Origin: an uncultured Eubacteriaceae bacterium
GTDB lineage: Bacteria; Bacillota; Clostridia; Lachnospirales; CAG-274
Reading direction: 5' to 3'
Length of the DNA stretch: 35,256 bases
Assembly: GCA_947167715.1 (NCBI GenBank)
Contig: CAMVJD010000030.1
Coordinates: 1-35,256, forward strand
In this document: positions 15,262-23,342 of the stretch, piece after piece
Layout of the letters: the number at the start of each line of letters is the position of its first letter
How positions within the stretch are numbered: the stretch's first letter is position 1
The notes under the pieces: generated by a model
Database searches by the model: none
Seen by the model: the letters and a program-made list of their open reading frames with translations, nothing else
What the model was told of the DNA's origin: nothing
Made by a program: the position numbers and the translations under genes

Positions 15262-16197
15262 TCACCTTTTGGACAGAAATTTAATTACCGCGGGATAAAG
15301 CGCGATAACATAAAACGCCACAAACGAGTGTGTTACAAAATGCCCCCAATGTATGCCGAGGAGGGTATCTATAGGGGCATACAAACAGTTTCTGAAAAGC
15401 TGGATAATTATTATGCCGACAATTCCGATCAAAACGCTTTTTTTATTAAGGCCTGTGGGCTTAAAATCAATATATCTTTTTTCGATAAAGCGTGCGGCGC
15501 AAAAGCCTATAAACGAGCCTATATCGCCGTAACCGTCCTTCATCATTTTTCCGGGGTCTACAAGCAGCACACCGTCAACATAGTCCATAGGATAGGGCTT
15601 GATGCTTATATAAATTATGCCAAGCCAGCCGATCACAAAGCCGACAACAAGCAGCATATCCTCTTTTTCGGGGTGTTCTTCAAGATATTTAAAAATTTTG
15701 GCGCATATAAACAGCGACAGGCAGCCTATAGCGCAACCGACCAAAACATCCTGCGGGGTATGCACCCCAAGATAATTGCGCGAAAACATTGTCAAAAGTG
15801 CAAGTATAACGCAAATGGCCGAAATTTCCCTGTGCTTTTTGCCAAAGGTCACCGCAAGGCCGCCGTATATCGGCACCGCGGTAGAGGTATGGCCGCTTGG
15901 GAACGAATAGCCCGTTGCCGTGGTAATGGCATCGCCCGCGGGCACTATGCGCGCATCCCTTATCCACGGGCGGTATACACAGGCGGTAAGCTTGACTGCC
16001 GCGTTTGCCGCTATGGCCGTGTAATAGGAAAACAGCGTGTACAGCCCCGCTTTTTTGTCGGTACACCAATATATAAAAGTGGGTATGACAAAAAGCCACG
16101 CCACCGCAAACAGCGATAAATTTTCAAGAAACGGCGTAAGTATGCCGTTTGTCGCCTCGCGGAATTTTTGTAAAAGCAATAAATATTCTATGTCCAT
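15262..16197 (-). CDS. PAP2 superfamily membrane phosphatase
   Basis: This 311-residue multi-pass membrane protein carries the full PAP2 signature: K-x6-RP in KLTACVYRP, PSGHT in YSFPSGHTSTA, and SRNYLGVHTPQDV with the second catalytic His. Such enzymes hydrolyse lipid pyrophosphates or phosphates, for example undecaprenyl pyrophosphate or phosphatidylglycerol phosphate, at the outer face of the membrane. About seven or eight hydrophobic helices are visible. The substrate is not deducible. The gene stands alone and is bounded by the bidirectional terminator downstream. A small TA-flanked element lies between it and the next gene upstream on the same strand. Confidence 0.92.
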   Translation of the reverse strand: MDIEYLLLLQKFREATNGILTPFLENLSLFAVAWLFVIPTFIYWCTDKKAGLYTLFSYYTAIAANAAVKLTACVYRPWIRDARIVPAGDAITTATGYSFPSGHTSTAVPIYGGLAVTFGKKHREISAICVILALLTMFSRNYLGVHTPQDVLVGCAIGCLSLFICAKIFKYLEEHPEKEDMLLVVGFVIGWLGIIYISIKPYPMDYVDGVLLVDPGKMMKDGYGDIGSFIGFCAARFIEKRYIDFKPTGLNKKSVLIGIVGIIIIQLFRNCLYAPIDTLLGIHWGHFVTHSFVAFYVIALYPAVIKFLSKR

Positions 16198-16235
16198 TAG
16201 ATTCCCTTTCTTTTACGAGCCGTTATTTTTGTTTA

Positions 16236-16397
16236 GGGAAACACTGATTTAATGTAGAAAAAATAAAATTTACAAAAATTATGGTCACTCACATTCGCCT
16301 ACAACCGCTTTACAAGCGGTGTGTACGGCTGGTTCGTTATAATTTTTGCCGCTAAAGCTAAATTTTATTTTTTCATCTGAATTAATCAGTGTTTCCT
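16236..16397. mobile_element. 162-bp MITE-like element with terminal inverted repeats, TA-flanked
   Basis: The ends GGGAAACACTGATT (16236-16249) and its near-inverse ending GTTTCC at 16397 form terminal repeats of ~40 bp with a few mismatches, including an inner AAAAAATAAAATTTA. TA dinucleotides flank both ends (16234-16235 and 16398-16399), as expected for Tc1/mariner (IS630)-mobilised elements. The interior has a short CCGCTT/AAGCGG hairpin and no coding capacity. Its right end supplies the last codons and TGA of the gene at 16386-17105. Confidence 0.8.
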
Positions 16398-17105
16398 TAG
16401 CTCCAAATCGTAAAGCTCTGTTATTCTTTCCTTTATTTTCTCGTACATATCCCCGCCGTTTTCGTCGGACAGGTCGCCAAGCTTAAATGTGTCCGTATTC
16501 ACGGATAAATGTATATCTATGCCCCTGTCCTTAAAGTGCTTGTAAATGCCGTAAACAGCCTCGATATCTGCATCAATGTCGTTTGGGTCGGCGGCGGTTA
16601 TATTAATGTATGCCGATGTATATATATCGGTCTTGACTATTTTTTCAAGCTCCTCGTCGGTCGGGTTCTCACTTGCATTTTCCACGCCGCCGACGTGTAT
16701 ATCCAATTTTATATCCCTGTCTTTGGTAAAGGTTTCCGCTTCGCGTGTAAATTTTCGTTCAAGAAGACTTTGCGCCTCGCGGTTTTGAGCTTTTTGCTTG
16801 TTTTGCTGTAACGCCCACGCATAGTTGTCCGATACAACATTAAATCCGTCCATTACGACCGTGACGGATGTTTGGTCATCGTGGATGCAGCCCGCCCAAA
16901 AATCCACCTCAAATTTACCGTTATTTATCCTTAACGGGCCGTCCTGGTGATAATCGCCGCCGTATTTTGCATTAAGATAGTCCCGCGCCCTGCGCTCTAT
17001 TGCATATTCACTCACATCACGCAAAACAATGCAGCATCCAAACAGTATTGCCGAAATTATAATAATACCCAAAATTATGAGTAATGTCTTAAATGCTGTT
17101 TTCAT
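16386..17105 (-). CDS. Membrane-anchored extracytoplasmic protein, unknown function
   Basis: This 239-residue protein has one N-terminal transmembrane segment (~7-28, rich in Ile and Leu, with a GCC motif) and a soluble domain presumed outside the cell. I recognise no family. The soluble part is rich in Asp, Glu and Lys, with a helix NKQKAQNREAQSLLERKF. GGAGGAAAT precedes the ATG on the minus strand. The last residues (RKH) and the TGA stop are encoded in the terminal repeat of the element at 16236-16397, so the original C-terminus may have been truncated or replaced. Confidence 0.65.
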   Translation of the reverse strand: MKTAFKTLLIILGIIIISAILFGCCIVLRDVSEYAIERRARDYLNAKYGGDYHQDGPLRINNGKFEVDFWAGCIHDDQTSVTVVMDGFNVVSDNYAWALQQNKQKAQNREAQSLLERKFTREAETFTKDRDIKLDIHVGGVENASENPTDEELEKIVKTDIYTSAYINITAADPNDIDADIEAVYGIYKHFKDRGIDIHLSVNTDTFKLGDLSDENGGDMYEKIKERITELYDLELRKH

Positions 17106-17356
17106 ATATTTCCTCCGTAAATCATACGAATATATTTTACATCATTGGCAAAAAAAAGTCAATGTTATACCGTGTTTTGCCGCGTTTGACATAATAAAAA
17201 TGCTGTCAAAAAAACGGATAAGGCATAATGTGTGGCAAATATGCAAAATGTAAAAAAATATATAGATTTTTTTGTTGAATTATGATATACTATCAAGGGG
17301 AAACAGAATAAAAATAACGGCGGTTTAACGTGTTTATGCCGCATCAGAGGTTAAAA

Positions 17357-18175
17357 ATGCAGATATATCACAAATTGTATCTTACGGGTATGCTTGTGCT
17401 TGATATGGCTATGACCAATTACTGCTACAATACCTACGGCCTGTCGCCCGACTACAATTTTTTTGAGTCCGAGCGTGCGGAGTATGTCGAAAGCGTGACA
17501 AGCAGCAACAAGGCAAGGTTTATAAGCAACTATACGCCCGTTTATGACAATATAATATCGGGTATGGCGTTTTTGGACGAAACGGCATCTACGGGTGCGC
17601 TGTATGCGGATTATCGAAAGGATCTGGGCAGCCGTATAACCGTGGACGGGATAGGTGTAAAGGTCCCGGGTCTTGCAGAGGAAATAGACAAACGGCTTGA
17701 AATCAAAATCGACACCAACTATGCGGGGGACTCCGAGGCGGGCTATATTTACCGCGCAGACAGCCCCGTGGCGGCCGCGCGAGTTAAAAACGGCCTGTTT
17801 TACCGTATAAGCGGTACCGACCCCGTGTTTAAAATAGGCGATATAGCTGTGGGGGATAATATTTATAAGGCTGTAAGAAAGTGGGGCATGCCGTCGGATA
17901 TGGAGCCGCCCGTGTATAAATATTCGGTAGGTGACAGGGCCGCAATAACAATGATTACCGACCCGCAGGGCACCGTAACATGGATGCTTTACGAAAGCTT
18001 TGGCAGAGAAATAGAGCCCGACAAAGAAAATGCAGCTAATTTTAATTTTGAAAGCGTTCACGGGAATGAGTCGGCAAAAGAAGAAAAGCAGCGGGAATGT
18101 CCCGTAGCCGATGCCGTGCTTAAATATAACCATACACAAAGGGACAAGGATAAAAAACAGGAGAAAAACAAATGA
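17357..18175 (+). CDS. Hypothetical protein heading the ispD-nadD-rsfS-rng operon
   Basis: This 272-residue protein has a weakly hydrophobic N-terminus (YLTGMLVLDMAMTNYCY), a mixed alpha/beta centre and a charged Lys/Glu/Gln-rich C-terminus. I recognise no domain. The start is placed at 17357, where AGAGG lies seven bases upstream. The frame is open from a GTG at 17330, but that site has no convincing ribosome site. An extended -10 sequence (TGATATACT) lies ~65 bases upstream. Its stop overlaps the ispD start by four bases (ATGA), so it is the first gene of the operon. Residues in the RISGTDPVFKIGDIAVG stretch hint at a small beta domain. Confidence 0.7.
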   Translation: MQIYHKLYLTGMLVLDMAMTNYCYNTYGLSPDYNFFESERAEYVESVTSSNKARFISNYTPVYDNIISGMAFLDETASTGALYADYRKDLGSRITVDGIGVKVPGLAEEIDKRLEIKIDTNYAGDSEAGYIYRADSPVAAARVKNGLFYRISGTDPVFKIGDIAVGDNIYKAVRKWGMPSDMEPPVYKYSVGDRAAITMITDPQGTVTWMLYESFGREIEPDKENAANFNFESVHGNESAKEEKQRECPVADAVLKYNHTQRDKDKKQEKNK

Positions 18176-18855
18176 ATGCTGTGCTTATCGCTGCATCGGG
18201 CAGCGGCAAAAGGATGGGAGCAAATATCCCGAAGCAGTTTTTACCGCTTTGCGGCAGGACAATACTTGCACACACAATAGAAGCCTTTGAGCGCTCCCCT
18301 GATATAGACGAGATAATTATAGTAACAAATGCCGACAATGTGGCTTATGTCAAAAACGAGATAGCCGCGCCCTTTAAAAAGGTAAAAAAAGTGGTCCAAG
18401 GCGGCAGTGAACGGCAGTATTCCGTATATAACGGACTGCGCGAGATATCAAACGGCTGCGATATCGTGCTTATACACGACGGTGTGCGCCCGTTTGTAAC
18501 AAGCGAGAGCATAAAAAATATAATAAAGGAAACAGAAATTTACGGCTGCTGTGTTTTGGCTGTGCCCGTTAAGGACACAATAAAAATATGTGATAAGGAC
18601 GGCTTTATAGAAAGCACCCCCGACCGCGCGGCACTATGGCAGGCACAGACACCGCAGGCCTTTAAGTACGATATTATTTTAAGGGCGCATCAAACGGCGG
18701 AGCAGGACGGCTTTCTGGGCACGGACGATTCAATGCTGACCGAGCGTCTGGGCTACAAAACAAAGGTCGTTTTGGGCAGCTATGAAAATATAAAAATAAC
18801 CACCCCCGAGGATATGGAGATAGGTGAAAAAACAATAAGAAAGAGAGGTATATAA
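18172..18855 (+). CDS. ispD: 2-C-methyl-D-erythritol 4-phosphate cytidylyltransferase
   Basis: IspD (227 residues) joins CTP to MEP in the non-mevalonate isoprenoid pathway, in the cytoplasm. The nucleotide-binding N-terminus AASGSGKRMGANIPKQF has the glycine-rich loop with Arg and Lys that contact CTP. IHDGVRPF and the AVPVKDTIK / TPDRAALWQAQTPQAF segments are family signatures, and GTDDSMLTERLG lies near the C-terminal end. Length is typical. It overlaps the upstream gene by ATGA and precedes the TIM-barrel gene by two bases. Isoprenoid supply supports undecaprenyl carrier synthesis, which fits the cell-envelope genes nearby. Confidence 0.96.
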   Translation: MNAVLIAASGSGKRMGANIPKQFLPLCGRTILAHTIEAFERSPDIDEIIIVTNADNVAYVKNEIAAPFKKVKKVVQGGSERQYSVYNGLREISNGCDIVLIHDGVRPFVTSESIKNIIKETEIYGCCVLAVPVKDTIKICDKDGFIESTPDRAALWQAQTPQAFKYDIILRAHQTAEQDGFLGTDDSMLTERLGYKTKVVLGSYENIKITTPEDMEIGEKTIRKRGI

Positions 18856-18857
18856 TT

Positions 18858-19700
18858 ATGAGTTTTGGTATGAGAGGACACGACCTTGGCGGAAAGCAGA
18901 ATTTTGACGAGTTTCTTGCAAAGGTAAAGGAAAATAATATTGATCTGGTACAGCTTGCGTTTAAAAAGTCGATATCGGATATTGATTTTACGCTGGGCAA
19001 CTACAACCCCGGCCTTGGCTATTACATCGGCAGGCGTTTAAGGGAAAACAATATCCATGTTGCGGTTTTGGGCTGCTATATCAACCCCACAAACCCCATA
19101 GAAAGCGAAAGGCAGAAAAATGTTGCTACCTTTATAGAGCATCTTAAATATGCAAAGGCTATCGGCGCGGATATGGTCGGCACGGAAACGGGACGCTTTG
19201 ACCCCAATTTCAAAATAGTACCCGCCACCTATACCGAGGCCTGCTACCGGCTTTTAATGAAGTCTATGCGCGAGATAGTGGATGCGGCGGAAAAGCTTGG
19301 CGTTATAGTGGGTATAGAAAGCGTTGCCACACATACGCTTTACAGCCCCGAAATAACCCTGCGCTTCCTGCGCGAGATAAATTCGCCCAATGTGGAGATA
19401 ATACTTGACCCCGTAAACCTGCTTGACAGAAATAACTACAAGGAGCAGGAAAAGGTGATAGACAATGTTTTCAAATACTACGGCGACAGAGTTTCCGTTA
19501 TGCATATAAAGGACTTTAAGCTGGATGAAAACGGCGATGTTGCCTTTGAGCAGGTGGGCGAGGGCTTATTTAACTATGCGCCTTTATTCAAGCATTTAAA
19601 GGAAAGAAAGCCCTATATCACAATGCTTATTGAAAACTCTAACGAAAGCCGCTATCACAGCGACTGCGAGTATCTGCAAAAAATTTATGACGAAGCGTGA
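18858..19700 (+). CDS. Sugar phosphate isomerase/epimerase (AP-endonuclease 2-like TIM barrel)
   Basis: This 280-residue protein is of the xylose isomerase-like TIM barrel superfamily. Acidic and histidine residues expected for a divalent metal site appear in VGTETGRFD, VGIESVATHT (Glu and His), EIILDPVNLLD, VMHIKDFK (His and Asp) and MLIENSNES (Glu). Members interconvert keto and aldo sugars or epimerise them. The specific substrate cannot be deduced. RBS AGAGAGG precedes the ATG. The TGA stop overlaps the next gene's ATG as TGATG. Confidence 0.88.
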   Translation: MSFGMRGHDLGGKQNFDEFLAKVKENNIDLVQLAFKKSISDIDFTLGNYNPGLGYYIGRRLRENNIHVAVLGCYINPTNPIESERQKNVATFIEHLKYAKAIGADMVGTETGRFDPNFKIVPATYTEACYRLLMKSMREIVDAAEKLGVIVGIESVATHTLYSPEITLRFLREINSPNVEIILDPVNLLDRNNYKEQEKVIDNVFKYYGDRVSVMHIKDFKLDENGDVAFEQVGEGLFNYAPLFKHLKERKPYITMLIENSNESRYHSDCEYLQKIYDEA

Positions 19701-20917
19701 TGAGTGATTTGGATATTTTAAAAAACTGCAAAAGGCTTGCCATATTGGGCGGCACCTTTGACCCCATACATTACGGACACCTTGTTACCGCCGAGACCGT
19801 CCTTAAGGAGCTTGACCTTGAAAAGGTTTTGCTTATCCCGTCGGGGCGGCCGCCGCACAAGCAAAACGTCAATATCTCCGATAACGAGCATCGTTATTTA
19901 ATGACGGTGATAGCGGCCGAGGACAACCCCGATTTTATCGTGTCGCGTATGGAGATAGACCGCCCGGGTATGACCTATACGGTGGACACATTAAAGACCC
20001 TGCGGCGCATATGCCCCAAAAGGTGTGAAATATACTTTATTACGGGCGCGGATGCGGCGCTGCAGATCTCGACCTGGCGCACTCCGGGCGAGATAGTCAA
20101 AATGTGCAAACTGGTAATTGTTACCCGACCCGGCTATGACAAAAACGGCATTGAGGCGGAGCTTGAAAAGGCGGGAATAGGTCTTGACAGGGTAGTGTTT
20201 ATGGATGTTCCCGCGCTTGACATTTCCTCTACCGATATAAGAAACCGTGTCAGCATCGGGCGGTCGATAAGGTATCTTTTGCCGCCCAATGTGGAAAAAT
20301 ATATACTAAAGCACGGCCTTTACGTTTATATGCCCGATAAAAAAACGGCGAAAAAGGCGGAAATGATAATTAAAAAACTGCAAAAGGCGCTTAGCCAAAG
20401 GCGGTTTATCCACACAAGGGGCGTTGCCGAGGAAAGCGTAAGGCTTGCAAGGGTACACGGCGCAGACGAGAAAAAGGCGTATATTGCGGGGCTTTTGCAC
20501 GATTGCGCAAAGGATATCCCCAATAAGGAGAAGACAGAGCTTTGCAAAAAGTACGGGGTGGAGATAGACAAGGTGCTTGCCGAGCAGCCCGACCTTTTGC
20601 ATCAGTTTTTGGGCGCAGAGCTTGCAAAAAACTTGTACGGCATAGCCGATAAGGAAATTTTGGATGCGATACGCTATCATACAACGGGCAGGCCGGATAT
20701 GGGCGTGCTTGAAAAAATAGTCTATCTGGCCGACTTTTTCGAGCCGTCACGCAGGTTTTACGAGGGCAGGGACGAAATAAAGGCTCTGGCGTATAAGGAC
20801 CTTGACAAGGCCGTGGCGTTTTCGCTGAAGCACACGATAGATTATAACGAAAACAAAAAACGATTGATACACCCCCTGGGAAAAAGTGCGTTTGAGTTTT
20901 ACAAAAAATATTTATAA
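19700..20917 (+). CDS. nadD: Fused NadD adenylyltransferase and YqeK HD-domain phosphohydrolase
   Basis: This 405-residue protein fuses two functions usually encoded by adjacent genes. Residues ~12-200 are nicotinate-nucleotide adenylyltransferase, which makes NaAD from NaMN and ATP: ILGGTFDPIHYGHL has the HxGH-type site, and SSTDIRNRV is the conserved C-terminal signature. Residues ~215-405 are YqeK, an HD-domain Ap4A-type hydrolase: FIHTRGVAEESV, the HD pair in AGLLHDCAKD, then IRYHTTG and KIVYLADFFEPSR. A short Lys-rich linker (KKTAKKAEMIIKK) joins them. ATG at 19700 overlaps the previous TGA, and a GTG three bases earlier is possible. LarB, which consumes NaAD, is also in this window. Confidence 0.93.
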   Translation: MSDLDILKNCKRLAILGGTFDPIHYGHLVTAETVLKELDLEKVLLIPSGRPPHKQNVNISDNEHRYLMTVIAAEDNPDFIVSRMEIDRPGMTYTVDTLKTLRRICPKRCEIYFITGADAALQISTWRTPGEIVKMCKLVIVTRPGYDKNGIEAELEKAGIGLDRVVFMDVPALDISSTDIRNRVSIGRSIRYLLPPNVEKYILKHGLYVYMPDKKTAKKAEMIIKKLQKALSQRRFIHTRGVAEESVRLARVHGADEKKAYIAGLLHDCAKDIPNKEKTELCKKYGVEIDKVLAEQPDLLHQFLGAELAKNLYGIADKEILDAIRYHTTGRPDMGVLEKIVYLADFFEPSRRFYEGRDEIKALAYKDLDKAVAFSLKHTIDYNENKKRLIHPLGKSAFEFYKKYL

Positions 20918-20964
20918 TGCGGTAGATCATCGTTTATCAAGGTGATTTTTTTAAGGAGAACTAT

Positions 20965-21510
20965 ATGGAAAAACTTATCAGCAAGCAAGGCAGGGCAGGC
21001 TACAGATATAACGAGGGCGAAAGGCCTGATATTGATGCCTTTGTTGACCGCCTTTCAAAATTCGGCCTGCCAAAAGATTATCTTTACGAAAGTATATTTG
21101 AGCTGCGCGAGGTGACCGACAACTTTGATTACAACGGCTATGATAAGGAGCGCATTGAAAGACTCGGCTATCCTGCCGACTGGCTGCGCCGCTGCGGCCT
21201 TCATCCCGGAAATATGAAAGATCTGCCCGATGAAGCTATCATTTCACACTGCGCGACTTTAAAATCGTGTGACGAAACGTTTTCACTTTCAAAAATCGTA
21301 TTCACAAGTCTTGAGATACCGGAGAATACGCCCTTTGACAGCTCGGCTATGGATTACGACAATGTTCCCGAAATGAAAACATCAAGTAACCAAAAAGAAA
21401 ATGAACAAAAAGAGGATGTACAAAAAGAGTATGCCCCAAAAGCCGAGGAGCAGGAAAAAGAAAGTATATTTACAAAAATAGGCAAGTTATTTAAAAAGGA
21501 GAATAAATAA
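20965..21510 (+). CDS. Hypothetical protein with charged C-terminal tail
   Basis: This 181-residue cytoplasmic protein has an ordered N-terminal ~110 residues, with Tyr- and Asp-rich helices (YLYESIFELREV and RIERLGYPADWLRRCG). A low-complexity Lys/Glu/Gln linker (~130-165) and an amphipathic end (IFTKIGKLFKKENK) follow. I recognise no family. AAGGAGAAC lies before the ATG. The stop overlaps the rsfS ATG by one base. In many clostridia a LytR-CpsA-Psr gene stands between yqeK and rsfS, and this unrelated ORF takes that position here. Confidence 0.7.
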   Translation: MEKLISKQGRAGYRYNEGERPDIDAFVDRLSKFGLPKDYLYESIFELREVTDNFDYNGYDKERIERLGYPADWLRRCGLHPGNMKDLPDEAIISHCATLKSCDETFSLSKIVFTSLEIPENTPFDSSAMDYDNVPEMKTSSNQKENEQKEDVQKEYAPKAEEQEKESIFTKIGKLFKKENK

Positions 21511-21866
21511 TGGAAAAAAACATATTTGAAGGCGTAAAGGCAGCCTATAAGGGTCTTGATGATAAGCTGGCTATTGATATTAAGGTGCTTGATATAAGCG
21601 AGATATCCCCCATTGCGGACTATTTTGTTATAGCAAGCGGCAGCAACTCAAACCAGATAAAGGCTATGGCAGATTCGGTCGAGGAAAACCTGTACAAGGC
21701 GGGCTTTCGTTTGAGCCACAGCGAGGGTATGCAGACAGGCAGCTGGATACTGCTTGACTTTGGCGATATTATCGTGCATCTTTTCAACGAAGAGGACAGA
21801 AGCTTCTATAACCTTGAAAGGATATGGGGCGATGCAAAGGAAGTGAGTTCAGATGAGCTTAAATAA
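21510..21866 (+). CDS. rsfS: Ribosomal silencing factor RsfS
   Basis: RsfS (118 residues) binds protein uL14 on the large ribosomal subunit and blocks subunit joining when nutrients are scarce. Family motifs are the DIKVLDISEISPIADYFVIASG segment (read in overlapping halves), SNSNQIKAMADSVEENL, the GSWILLDFGDIIVHLF strand pair, and the terminal RSFYNLERIWGDAK. Length is typical. It follows the nadD-yqeK fusion, the conserved bacterial order. It overlaps the next gene by 14 bases. Confidence 0.95.
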   Translation: MEKNIFEGVKAAYKGLDDKLAIDIKVLDISEISPIADYFVIASGSNSNQIKAMADSVEENLYKAGFRLSHSEGMQTGSWILLDFGDIIVHLFNEEDRSFYNLERIWGDAKEVSSDELK

Positions 21867-22695
21867 ATACAGGCTTGTCGCCATGGACTGCGACAGGACA
21901 CTTTTGGACAGATACGGCAATATCTGCGATATAAACAAAAAGGTCATTGCCAAATTAAAAGCAAAAGGCGTGGATTTTATTATAGCAACGGGCAGGAACG
22001 ATATCCTTGCCCGCGAATATGCCGAGGAGCTGGAGCTTGATGCGCCCATTATAGGCTGCAACGGCGGCACCGTGACCGATTATTCGGGTGAGGGCTTTAT
22101 TTATGTGAATGCTGTTAATGATGCGGCCGTGTCGCGTGTAATAGATTATTTTGAACGGGAAGGCCTTAAATTTAAAATGCTGACCATCGATGCCTGCTAT
22201 ACCAATGACGAAGAGGCTATGCGCCTTGGCCTTAGCCAGATAGTCAAGGAATACACCCATGTTTTAAAATACGAGCTGCCCTATCATTTCTGCGAAAGCA
22301 TAAAGGAGCTTCGCGGCATTAAAAACGTGCTTAAGGTGAGTTTTATTGATGATGATATCGAAAAACGCCTTAAGGTGCAGGCCGACCTGCAGGGGATAGA
22401 CGGGCTTAACGTGCATGCTGCGGGCTTTAACTGCGTTGATATTATAGCAAAGGGCAGCACAAAGGGCGAGGCGCTGAAAGCCTATGCAGAGAAAAAGGGC
22501 ATAGACCGCGAGCGGATCATAGCCTTTGGCGACAGCGAAAATGATATTTCAATGATAGAATATGCAGGCCTTGGCGTGGCTATGATAAACGCCGATGAAA
22601 AGCTGAAAAGCGCCGCAGATATGATAACGGAATTTGACAATACAAACGGCGGTGTCGGTATGACGCTCGCCGATATTTTTGGGATGGAATTATGA
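21853..22695 (+). CDS. HAD-superfamily Cof-type phosphatase
   Basis: This 280-residue HAD hydrolase of the Cof/YkrA type has motif I AMDCDRTLL (nucleophile and acid Asp) near residues 9-17, motif II IIATGRND, motif III Lys in IAKGSTKGEAL, and motif IV FGDSENDISMIEYAG. The ~100-residue C2 cap lies between II and III. These enzymes dephosphorylate sugar phosphates, FMN or other small phosphates. The neighbouring RibU-like S component makes a flavin-related substrate a reasonable guess only. It overlaps rsfS by 14 bases and its successor by four (ATGA). Confidence 0.93.
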   Translation: MSLNKYRLVAMDCDRTLLDRYGNICDINKKVIAKLKAKGVDFIIATGRNDILAREYAEELELDAPIIGCNGGTVTDYSGEGFIYVNAVNDAAVSRVIDYFEREGLKFKMLTIDACYTNDEEAMRLGLSQIVKEYTHVLKYELPYHFCESIKELRGIKNVLKVSFIDDDIEKRLKVQADLQGIDGLNVHAAGFNCVDIIAKGSTKGEALKAYAEKKGIDRERIIAFGDSENDISMIEYAGLGVAMINADEKLKSAADMITEFDNTNGGVGMTLADIFGMEL

Positions 22696-23333
22696 GCAAA
22701 ACAAAGAAAATGACATTGATAGGCATGCTGTGCGCTATGGCGTATGTTGCTATGCTGGCGGTACACATCAAGGTATTCAACTTTTTGACCCTTGACCCAA
22801 AGGATGCGGTAATTGCCGTGGGCGGCTTTATTTTAGGCCCGCTTTCGGCATTTGCAATATCCGTTATAGTGTCGCTGGTGGAAATGTTTACCGTAAGTGA
22901 AACGGCATACATAGGCTTTTTTATGAATGTTATCAGCACATCCGCCTTTGCCTGCACCGCAGCCTTCGTATACAAGAAAAAACATACCTATGCGGGCGCG
23001 ATAGGCGGCCTTGCGGCAGGCATTGCGGTAATGGCCGTATGTATGCTTTTGTGGAACTATATTATCACCCCTATATATATGGGTATGCCGCGCGAGGCTG
23101 TTGCGGCTATGCTTCCGACCGTATTTTTGCCCTTTAATGTGGTAAAGGGTATAATAAATACCGCACTTGCGCTTATGATCTATAAGCCGCTTATCACGGT
23201 TTTAAGAAATACGGGTATCGTTATGCCAAGCAAGGCCGCGGAAAACGGCAGGTTTAATATCGGCCTTTACCTTGTAGGCGTGGTTTTGCTGATAATAGGC
23301 ATAATGGCAGTAGTTATGATAAACAGCAAATAA
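22692..23333 (+). CDS. ECF transporter S component, riboflavin-type (RibU-like)
   Basis: This 213-residue membrane protein has about six hydrophobic helices. After the first helix, FLTLDPKDAVIAVGGFILGP resembles the substrate-site loop of RibU-type S components, and GFFMNVISTSAFACTAAFVYKKK matches the mid-protein region (motifs cited piecewise). Such proteins capture a vitamin, most likely riboflavin, and use the shared EcfA/A'/T module. No energising genes are in the window. No FMN riboswitch precedes it, as expected for a gene buried in an operon. The start overlaps the HAD stop as ATGA. Confidence 0.85.
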   Translation: MSKTKKMTLIGMLCAMAYVAMLAVHIKVFNFLTLDPKDAVIAVGGFILGPLSAFAISVIVSLVEMFTVSETAYIGFFMNVISTSAFACTAAFVYKKKHTYAGAIGGLAAGIAVMAVCMLLWNYIITPIYMGMPREAVAAMLPTVFLPFNVVKGIINTALALMIYKPLITVLRNTGIVMPSKAAENGRFNIGLYLVGVVLLIIGIMAVVMINSK

Positions 23334-23342
23334 AGGACAGCT

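Noticed and set aside
15238-16119. Long open frame on the plus strand, 293 codons
   Set aside because: It is antisense to the PAP2 gene, whose catalytic motifs are intact. The frame has no ribosome site and reads as a basic, low-quality sequence.
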